From Bactrocera neohumeralis (Eukaryota; Arthropoda; Insecta; Diptera; Tephritidae): a stretch of DNA of 64,000 bases. The notes below the pieces were generated by a model. The model did not search any database. It worked only from the letters and a program-made list of their open reading frames with translations, and was not told the DNA's origin. Location: the NCBI RefSeq assembly GCF_024586455.1, contig NC_065920.1:18996144-19060143 (forward strand), written 5' to 3'. Positions 56,745 through 64,000 of the stretch are shown here, one piece after another; position 1 is the stretch's first letter; each line of letters opens with the position of its first letter. The translations under genes were made by a program, and so were the position numbers.

Positions 56745-57460
56745 TATATATTTCGCCGTATTGCTGCCGTTCCGGCAAGTGTTGCTGAAGACCGCAATTT
56801 GTCGATTCCAAGCCGTTCTTAAGAAGTGTTGAGGAACTGTTTCAAACTAGAACCTGACAGATTTGAGAAAGAATTTGGGCTTGCATCCGTATAAAACTAC
56901 TCTCACTCATGAAGTGAAGTCCTTGTAGCACCGTAAACGTGGTGAAAGTGCTGTGTTCGCCTTGGACTAACTTGAAAACGATAAAGATTTTTTAAGAAAA
57001 TCATCTTCTCCGATTAGGCTAACTTTCATCAAGGTAAGTGGTGCGATAAATAAAAAAAACTTTCAATTCTGGTGCGAAGAAAACTCACAAAGTATTCATG
57101 AGCAACCAATATATTCACCTCAATTGACAATTTGATGTGGTTTTTGGTCTGGTTGAATCATCGGTCCGTACTTCTTTCAAAATGAAGCTGGTGACACCGT
57201 TACTGTCAATGGAGTGCGGTATAGATCGATGATAACCAACTTTTTATGGCCGCAATTGGAAGAAGTTGATCTTAACAACATCTGGTTCCAACAAAGGTGC
57301 CACACAGCACGTGCAATAACTGAATTATTGTGACAAAAGTTTGGAGATTCGATTATTTCAAGAAATTATGACATTTAAAGGCTTCCAAGGAGTTGTGATT
57401 TAACACCATAAGACTACTTCTTTTGGGATTATTTGAAGTCATTTATGCAATGAGAGAATC
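56745..57460 (+). mobile_element. Divergent DD41D mariner, heavily decayed
   Basis: Order: IAAVPASVAEDRNLSIPSRS (56761-56820; the family's IAAV..SV.EDR segment), a helix region, FSDXANF-type coding (~57006-57030), and an IIGPYFFQNEAGDTVTVNGVRYRSMITNFLWPQLEEVDLNNIW stretch in pieces (57160-57290). A damaged QQRCHTAR segment follows where the second Asp is lost (~57291-57315), then SRNYDI and a shifted PRSCDLTP.DYFFWDYLKSFM (57395-57445). More diverged than the other copies, so likely an older or separate subfamily. No termini found. Confidence 0.75.
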
Positions 57461-57477
57461 TTTCTAAATTATGTAGA

Positions 57478-57910
57478 TAAAAGACCAAACTTTACAAGTC
57501 ACTCATCATCCCAGTCCTGCTATATGGTGCAGAGGCATGGACGATGGCAAAATCTCATGAGTCGGCGTTACGAGTTTTCGAGAGACAGGTTCTGCGGAAG
57601 ATTTGTGGCAACGCCGAATACCGCTGTCGATGGAACGATGAACTGTACGAGATATACGACGATATTGATATAGTTCCGCGAAATAAGAGAGAGCGGCTAT
57701 GTTGGGTAGGTCATGTCGTCCTAATGGATGAAAATACTCCAGCTGTGAGAGTATTCGACGCAGTTCTCTTCTCCGTTGGAAACATCAGGTGAAGAAGGAC
57801 CTGGAACCACTTGGAATCCAGCTGCCAAAAGGAAAAATGACTGGTGCGCTGTTGTCAACTTGGTTATAACCGCTTAAGCGGTGTCTTCACCAATAAAGGA
57901 GAGGAAAAAG
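57478..57910 (+). mobile_element. RTE-like non-LTR C-terminal fragment, best-kept copy
   Basis: An open frame covers IIPVLLYGAEAWTMAKS (57508-57560), HESALRVFERQVLRKICG (57558-57610), NDELYEIYDDIDIVPRNKRE (57632-57690) and RLCWVGHVVLMDENTPAV (57691-57745; the RLRWLGHVVRM landmark). RVFDAV (57746-57765) follows, then a deletion removes the PAGGS..GR segment before LRWKHQVKKDL (57770-57803) and the 3' segment with ACCAATAAAGGAGAGG. No stop in the 5' two thirds. It starts abruptly, so it is 5' truncated. Confidence 0.85.
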
Positions 57911-58511
57911 TTAATACAATCAATATCATTATTCACGTGATTAAGTTTTGCTTTCAACATCATATAAGTTAACAAAATATTTCCGATCAAACGTATCAAA
58001 CCAGCTACACATTCTCTAAGTCTATGGTACGTACTAAAATCGATGTACCTAGACAATTAGACATATACGATAGAATTTCGGTTCTTCGACACAGAAGTTG
58101 TGTAGATAGCAAAACTTAAAATTCTTTCATAAGATATTTGCAATTTTTATAATAGATTAGTAAAGAGAAAGAAGTTCGTTGTTTCACCAGTTAGTCTAAA
58201 ATGTCTCCTTGACGAAAGGGGCTGAAATATATGTGATTTGATTCAAAATTTGAAACGTGACGATCGAATAAACCAATCGTTTAGATAGAAACTGGCAGAA
58301 ATGAAGAGCAGAAGAGTAATGCGAAGCCAGCCAGAGAGGGAGAGAGATTTTTTGCAGTTGTCATTTTGTTTAGGTGTCCTCAAATATAAACATGAAGAGT
58401 AAACCTTCAGACCTTCCTTAGAGGAAAGTTAGTTTAACAAAATATGTTTTCCATCACTCCATTTTTATTGCCAAGTTTTATAAAAAAAACATTGGTAAAA
58501 TATGGTCAGCA
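57911..58511. other. No recognisable feature
   Basis: AT-rich DNA with a GAGAGGGAGAGAGA patch (58335-58348). Confidence 0.4.
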
Positions 58512-58668
58512 AAGGAAAGATCTTCAAGAAAGCTCCCCCTTGAGACTTGAGTTGCAATCGTGTGCGAGTTCAAAGTGAGGTCAAAGCTCTCATGAAGAAC
58601 GCTTTATGAGCTATGTTAAGGATAAACAAAAACAATATTTAGATTTTTGTTCACAACTGTTAGGATAG
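58512..58668. repeat. Dispersed repeat, copy 2 of pair with 54803
   Basis: Partner of 54803-54957; roughly 75-80% alike by eye over ~155 bases. Confidence 0.7.
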
Positions 58669-58847
58669 TGTTCTGCACGTGGCTAAAATTAATCGAAGAG
58701 TGTTTATAATAGAGTTACCGACTTTTTTTTAAAATAGATTTAAGAATTTCTTCAGAAAACTGTCTTTTGTAACTATAATATCCTCCACTGGTGCATTTCT
58801 TAAAATGTATTGTCAAATAAAAAAGTTTTTCATACAACGACTTCGCT
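58669..58847. other. No recognisable feature
   Basis: Short AT-rich stretch between two repeats. Confidence 0.4.
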
Positions 58848-59130
58848 TCGACCGACCGATTTGTCTGACTTTGTGGTCCGATCTCAACAGATTATAGCGT
58901 TGCCTTGGATATAATCGTGAAAATATTTTGTCAAATAAAAACGTTTTCCATATAAGAACTCCATTTACATACATATATCGTTCGTATGGCAGCTGGTATC
59001 GGCGGTACCGACAAATGGGCACCTTCTTGGTGAAGATCGAAACCTCAAAAATTGACCCGTTCGTGTATATACAGACAGAAAAACGAATATGGCTAAACCG
59101 ACCGAAACCCGATGTTTCCTTCTGGTTGGT
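58848..59130 (+). repeat. Fly interspersed repeat
   Basis: Order: GTGGTCCGATCTCAACAG (58871), TTGCCTTGGATATAATCGTG (58901), AATATTTTGTCAAATAAAAA (58921), TCGTATGGCAGCTGGTATCG (58981), CGGTACCGACAAATGGGCA (59003), TATACAGACAGAAAAACG (59067) and GGCTAAACCGACCGA (59090). Same phrase order as 48195-48530. The frames at 58813-59207 come from this noncoding repeat. Confidence 0.7.
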
Positions 59131-60479
59131 ACAAACAAAGAAGGAGAAGGGCAAGCACAATGTATAATACTTGTTAAAATTATTTTATTACTTAGAAAGA
59201 GACACATAAAGTTAAGAAAATTACAAAATAAATTTTAGTCTAAAAATTGCAAATATAATAAAAAAGGGCTTTCAAAGTCAGATCGGCCGCTTGTGGAGTA
59301 TAGCTACCTCCATGTCATACGCATGTATAGATTAAGACATTATACTATTCGTTGTGTGTGTGCGTAAAGCAATTCGAACAATGTTGCAATCATTTGCCGG
59401 CTTCTTCAACTACCTGAAAACAAAGCGTGAGTACTAGGCAAGCTTGTTGCCAACAATTTGTTACACTCATGCAACCGCAACATCAACAACAGACAGTTTT
59501 GCAGTTGCAGCTAGCACTGCAAGTCCACACTGTGCCTCGTGTGTCGTTTGTGCAACGTAATTCCTTCAATTGAGTTGTGTGTTCGAATTGAGTTCAGTTG
59601 AGTTGTAAAACAGAGACTTTGATCACATTTCGCAAATTCCAACAGCAGTTGGCTAAAACCCATTTTGTGGCAATTGATTGTGTGGTTGAGTTGCAAGCCG
59701 ACATTCTTGCGCACACAGAGCCGCGCGCTGCCTGCCTAGAAGATAGAAGAACTGCTAGCGGTGGTGTTGGTGATAAATCGTATGGCATAGCGTTGGGATC
59801 GAGTGATAAGCGACCGTTGAGCAATTGCCGCACTTAGCGTTTGCTTGTCGTACTCTGTTGGTCAGTCGTATTTTGTGGTCGCTGTCAAAGAGCTCCATAC
59901 AACGGTGCGTATGTGGCAGGTGAAGCCTTGCAACATTGCGTGGCACAAATCTATTTGCCTTGCTACATGAAAAACTATTTGTGTTCAATTGTGCGGTTCT
60001 TCGTCGGTGTTGCGACTGGGTGCATAGAGGAGCCTTAGGGCGGCAAGCTAAAGCCCAAATAAAACACCACAGTTGCATTGTTTTTGTGCCGACAAACAAA
60101 CGAATTCGTGCATACAAACAGTTAAAGAGCTAAATCGTCCGGGAATGGTCAATGGCGAGTGGTAAAAACAAATTGCCGCTTAATTTCTACAAATATTTTT
60201 GTTGCACTTTAACAACAACTGCAATTTGTTGTTAGTTCGGGTTTTTAATGGCGAATAGAGTAGGGTTAAATACATATATGTATATATGTATATATTTTCG
60301 TCAAATTCGTAGAGGAAATGTTAATCTACCTAACATTGTTTATTTTATTAGAAATTTTCACACAATTTCGTCGGTGTTGCAAGTATTTGTGTTTAGTGTG
60401 AATATTTGGCCATCGCTTAGGTTGTGGTTGTGCATCATATATATAGTACATATCGCGGATCGCAGCAGGGATCGCTGGA
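59131..60479. other. Transposon-poor host-like island with gene-like hints
   Basis: 59340-60110 is the longest stretch of near-balanced base composition in the window. It has a possible exon at 59381, an initiator match TCAGTT at 59594-59599, and overlapping frames of 79-120 codons on both strands (59594-60117) with no domain that I recognise. 60270-60300 is a TA/CATA microsatellite. It may be a 5' region of a host gene; I cannot support a specific CDS. Confidence 0.4.
59381..59432 (+). other. Candidate short coding exon ending in a splice donor
   Basis: An ATG at 59381 in a good fly context (GAACAATG) opens MLQSFAGFFNYLKTK, which meets GTGAGT at 59427-59432. A stop codon follows at 59435. 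The base before the donor is C rather than the usual G, which weakens it. I do not recognise the peptide. Confidence 0.2.
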
Positions 60480-60569
60480 AATTGCAAAGCCGATGAGCTA
60501 TCCTTACCCCTATTTCATAAGAGTGGTAAAGAACGGTGCTTCACTGTCTTTTTGCACTTTAATGTTGGG

Positions 60570-60745
60570 TCAATGGACCTCCCGTGAGCGCTGGCTCAAA
60601 GTGGAACTCGAGAGGTCCTTTGAACTACTTACTCTTAACGAGGTTTATGTCGGCGCCATGGTAGACATGATTGGTCACTGTCCAATAGGCTTTAAAGTGG
60701 TGAGGTTATATATCTCTATCAGGACGCAAATTTCGAAAACTGTAT
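60570..60745 (+). mobile_element. Jockey-like non-LTR C-terminal scrap
   Basis: The frame reads SRERWLKVELERSFELLTLNE (60580-60642, in pieces) then VDMIGHCPIGFKVVRLYI (60664-60717). This parallels LVGVVTGCCPIGVYVVQLKI of the 54385-54735 copy. Only the ITGHCPIG landmark region is left, so confidence is moderate. Confidence 0.5.
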
Positions 60746-60986
60746 AGAAAAAGGAATGGTGGAATCGTCTAAACACTTTCTTCTCTCTCTCTCTGTTCAA
60801 GTTTTGCCAGAATGAGGTTGAGTCTTTCTATAAGGGTTTGGTGATCCATATCTAAAGGGTGAATTTGGAAGACTACTTTTTTTAAGGCTAGAAGTTCTAC
60901 ATGTAAATATATTTGTTCCTCCATCCTCGTGGGAAATGCTCGCATTGAACCCCTTGAATAAATCTCAAAGGCTATTAAAACTACTA
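60746..60986. other. Unassigned with short CT run
   Basis: TCTCTCTCTCTCTG at 60782-60795. A minus frame (60769-61002) reads MEEQIYLHVELLALKK..; no family recognised. Confidence 0.35.
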
Positions 60987-61630
60987 TGCCCACCGTCATC
61001 AAACTGATTGGACCTTATCAGTGCTTCAGGCATGGAAATCAACAATTAACCAGATATTCACCATGCGTCAAATCTTGAAAAAGATCCGTGAAAAGAGGAT
61101 CAACGCACACTACCTTTTCATCGATTTCAAAGCTGCTTTTGACAGCGTCAGGATTGGGAAGGACTTCTCCAAGCCGTTCGATACCAAACGAGGTTTCAGA
61201 CAAGGCGACGCTCTATCGTACAACTTCTTAAATCTATTGCGGAGGAAAATAATTCGAGCTGCAGAGCTGGTGCACAGAAGGTACAATCTTCTACAAGAGT
61301 GTTCAACTGCTGGCGTACGCCGATGACATCCATATCATTGACCATACCAACTGAGCCGCTAGTTCTGCTTTTTCCAGACTGTATAGGGAAGCAAAGCTTA
61401 TGGGTTTGGTAGTGAACAAGGGCAAGACGAAATATCTTCTGTATATTTCGACTTGGCTCCCACGTCATTGTTGACAATCATAACTTCGAAGTGGTAGATA
61501 ATTTGATCTATCTTGAAACCAATATTAACACTAACAACAACGTCAACCTCGAAATCCAACATAGGAAAACTCTTGCCAACAGGTACTACTTCGGACTGCG
61601 TAGGCAATTGAAAAGTAAAGTATACATTTG
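60987..61630 (+). mobile_element. RTE-like non-LTR reverse transcriptase with GFRQGD and YADD
   Basis: Order: KLIGPYQC (61003-61025), QIFTMRQILKKIREKRINAHY (61051-61111, in pieces), FIDFKAAFDSV with the domain-A Asp (61117-61149). A ~50-codon deletion leads to RIGKDFSKPFDTKRGFRQGD (61150-61209). RKIIRAAELVH (61243-61276) follows, then, in another frame, LLAYADDIHII (61307-61339) with the catalytic YADD at 61316-61327. Next is AKLMGLVVNKGKTKYLLY (61392-61445, shifted) and DNLIYLETNINTNNNVNLEIQHRKTLANRYYFGLRRQLKSK (61494-61620, in pieces). The frame is open from 61491, but earlier shifts make the gene dead. Confidence 0.85.
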
Positions 61631-63179
61631 TGCGCCATTTGATTTGCTCGCACATGAGCCTAAAAGTGTGCTACCGTTCCAGTATTTAACCAATAAATTT
61701 TATTTTATTTTTTCTTTAACGTCTCCACAGTTTCTGCGGTCTTCATTACATTTATAATTTATTAACTGCCTAACGGTAAACGCCCATATACATATGTATG
61801 TGTCTCTTACGCCAAACAGTTTCCTTTGCCCGCTGCAATTTCCAAAACCGCTACCTTTTGCCACACTCACTTGCATATTTCAATTGTTTTACTTTGTGCG
61901 TCTTCAGCTGGTTTTCTTCAGTTCACGCACACCCTTTTCGTGTTTTGCCTGCGCAGCACTAAAGCTGGGGGCCGCTTTAGCAAGTTCCTTCCATGCATAT
62001 TTGTTGCTCTCTAAGCGCTGCGTATATTTTGACTCGTTGAAATAATGAAATGGGAATTGAAATTTTTGTCAATTTAATCTTTATCGACGGTTTGTGCAAA
62101 TTTCGTTTGCCAAAAGTTTATTTATGCATTTTCAATAAAAGTCGCTCGCTCGCATTGCCTTCAGTGACTACTGTGTACCCTTGTGCTTCTAGGTGGCCGG
62201 GGTACTTTGGCGTCTCGACAATTGGGGTAGTAACATTGAGTAAGAAATCAATTTGCGATAAAAGCAAGAAATATGTTACTTCGGCGCTTGCTTTCTCCTT
62301 TGTGTGCCGCTGCATAAATTTTTTGTCAATTGTTGTGGGCGTGTCCATTGGGCGGGTAACTGCGAGTCTGAGTCTGAGATGTTTGTGGTGCTTGTACAAT
62401 GGGAATTGGGTTTATTTGGGGAAGCAGTTTTATTGCGTTTGTGTATTTTAACTGGAAATGTGGGTAAATCAATGTATGAGTCCATGGAAAACGTTTAAAA
62501 TGCAAATTTTTGCAATATTTTCTTTGAGTCTTTAAGCTCGGTAAGGCTGTGTCACTCTCACCGTAATGAAGTGATTCGACTGTAGAACTGGAATACACGT
62601 TTTTCTATTTTATTTATTTTAAAGTGCTGTGTGGAGTATGCCTCATACTTATTTTGGTTAAATGAAGTCGAAGTAAAGGGATTAAAATATCCCGTCCATT
62701 GGATACAAGTTTCAATAAAGATAATTCGTAAAATATTTATATTAAAATATGGCTATATTTTTCGAAATAGCACAGTATTTTACTAGTCAATTCAGCTATA
62801 TGTTTTCTAGTCTTATATATCGAACCTATATATATATACTATATATCAAGCATGAGAACCTCAGTACCCTGTCTTTGCTTTATAAACATACTTATATTCT
62901 ATTGTTGAGCACCACATTCTCATTTGAGCACTGTCAATGCTGGTTAACAGTCCGTATTTGCTCGATTACCTGATTTTTAGGGTAGGGGTGAATCGTTGGA
63001 GGCTTAGACAGCTTTCCCTAGTATCACCTTTCTAAAGATAAAGAGAATTTGGCTAACCATGGTAGACACTTAAGAGGAATGGACAATTATTGAAGTTGTC
63101 TGCGATATGGTGAGACTATGGGGAAGAAATAGTAAGACTTTTTAATTTACATTTACCGCCAAAACCCATTCGTCGAAAT
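61631..63179. other. Transposon-poor host-like noncoding island
   Basis: No transposon motif. T-rich stretch at 61695-61715; 61800-62480 has several frames on both strands (up to 133 codons at 62050-62451) without domains; 62810-62850 is TA-rich. Probably intron or intergenic host DNA. Confidence 0.45.
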
Positions 63180-64000
63180 ATTTTTTCCTAGTTTGGTATG
63201 ACTTTCAGTGATGTCACATCAAAATAATCATTAGTGTTTAGTATAAGCGATAATTGTTTATCGCGAGAAAGTGTTGTTGATTGGTACAAATATTCAAAGA
63301 GCGTCCAGAACGAGTTAACGACGAACCATGTCCAGGACGGTCATCAACATGATGTGAATAAACAAAAAATACGTGCTGCTTGGAAGTCGACGATTAACAG
63401 TCAGAGGTCTTACTGGAATATTACTGGAATATCGGAAGGATCAATGAAAGCCATTAGGAAAGATCATTCGGCCCTAAGAAAAGTGAAAGCACGATTGGTT
63501 CCAAAATCACTCAATTTTTTCGAAAGACCGTGTCACGTTAACGTCTGTAAAGCCATGCTTTTCGTCTACCAGCATGTCGTGAAATGTGTTATTATTGGCG
63601 ATGAGTCTTGGGTCTATACTGACGATCCCGAAAGTAGACGATTAATCTGTCGAAAATCGTGGCAAAGATGAGCCGAAGCCGAAAAAAACACATCCAAGCA
63701 GGTCAAAAATCGAGGTTAAGTTGACAGTTTTCTTCGATTATCGAGATGAGTTGTATTCCGAATTTCTTTCGACCGACTAAACTGTCAACAAGGAATACTA
63801 TTTGAGTGGTATGCGTCATTTCCGCGAAGCTAATCGTAAAAAGAGGACGGAATCATGGGCCGATAACTCTTGGTTTATTTTTTTTTTTTTTGGTTTTTGC
63901 ATCACGATAATGCACCCTCGCATACTGCATTGATTCTTCGTGAGTTTTCCGTCAAGCTTCCAACCAATATCGTGCCGTAACTATCATATTCGTCTGATTT
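63180..64000 (+). mobile_element. DD34D mariner (first group), cut by the window end
   Basis: Order: VVDWYKYSKSVQNEL (63273-63317; the WYK.FKEGRE segment), KIRAAWKSTINSQRSYWNITGISEGS (63363-63443), HSALRKVKARLVPKSLNFFE (63466-63525), HVNVCKAMLFVYQHVVK (63535-63587). First catalytic segment: IIGDESWVYTDDPESRR (63592-63640). PKKTHPSRSKIEVKLTVFFDYRDE lies at 63675-63748, HHDNAPSHTALILREF with the second Asp at ~63901-63948, and the third segment (YSSDL) is just reached at 63987-64000. Stops occur at 63669 and 63778. A run of 14 T residues at ~63879-63892 interrupts the coding of WF.HHDN. It shares its family with 15985-16480 (minus). Confidence 0.85.

Noticed and set aside
60782..60795. CT run as a polypyrimidine tract before an acceptor
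   Set aside because: No AG with an open downstream exon could be supported; likely a plain microsatellite.
62050..62451. 133-codon plus-strand frame
   Set aside because: Cys/Val/Ser-rich with competing frames on the other strand and no family resemblance.
1..64000. CRISPR arrays, operons, riboswitches, rRNA or tRNA genes
   Set aside because: None seen. The DNA is clearly that of an animal, no spaced direct repeats fit CRISPR, and I found no tRNA B-box with matching arms.

Overview
The window looks like gene-poor, AT-rich genomic DNA from a higher fly, most likely a tephritid fruit fly (Bactrocera/Zeugodacus/Ceratitis type). The clues are the short CA/TG, TA and CATA microsatellites, the CAA/CAG-rich stretches typical of fly introns, and above all many copies of a DD41D mariner like the rosa elements described from Ceratitis rosa. 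The genus is an inference; no species marker is visible. I find no intact host protein-coding gene, no rRNA or tRNA gene and no CRISPR array. Nearly every open frame over 60 codons is a transposon fragment, its antisense shadow, or low-complexity DNA.

The recognisable content is a graveyard of broken transposons in four main groups. (1) DD34D mariners: one group around 0.8-1.8 kb, 16.0-16.5 kb (minus) and 63.2-64.0 kb (cut by the window end); a second around 2.3-2.7, 13.4-14.4 and 16.9-17.1 kb; and a scrap of a third at 30.9 kb. (2) A DD41D mariner lineage with at least three subfamilies: 4.8, 23.0, 26.8, 34.1 (minus), 35.3, 45.8 and 56.7 kb. (3) A non-LTR retrotransposon with an apurinic-type endonuclease and a YADD reverse transcriptase (RTE-like), with pieces at 3.7, 6.2, 8.7, 29.9, 38.0, 43.7, 48.8, 49.8 (minus), 53.9 (minus), 57.5 and 61.0 kb. 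(4) Jockey-like non-LTR fragments, mostly the RNase H and C-terminal end: 6.6 (minus), 8.2, 16.6, 31.8, 38.8, 46.0, 50.8, 54.4 (minus) and 60.6 kb. A clean 448-bp MITE with 19-bp terminal inverted repeats and TA target duplications lies at 32.1-32.5 kb.

Between the transposon blocks lie transposon-poor islands of about 0.5-2 kb (for example 9.1-10.6, 24.3-25.9, 32.5-33.9, 40.6-42.6, 46.9-48.2, 52.1-53.9, 59.1-60.4 and 61.6-62.7 kb). They look like ordinary host intronic or intergenic DNA. Three spots there have weak gene-like signals: short open frames running into GTGAGT splice donors at 91-142 and 59381-59432, and a TATA-like box with an initiator at 55773-55806. The window is therefore probably a large intron or intergenic space.

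The most unusual signal is a tandem array at 20363-20530. Its ~30-bp unit repeatedly carries forkhead-like GTAAACA motifs, and two of the units carry perfect inverted GGTCA/TGACC half-sites with a 1-bp spacer, the idealised ecdysone-receptor response element. Whether it is functional cannot be told from sequence alone.
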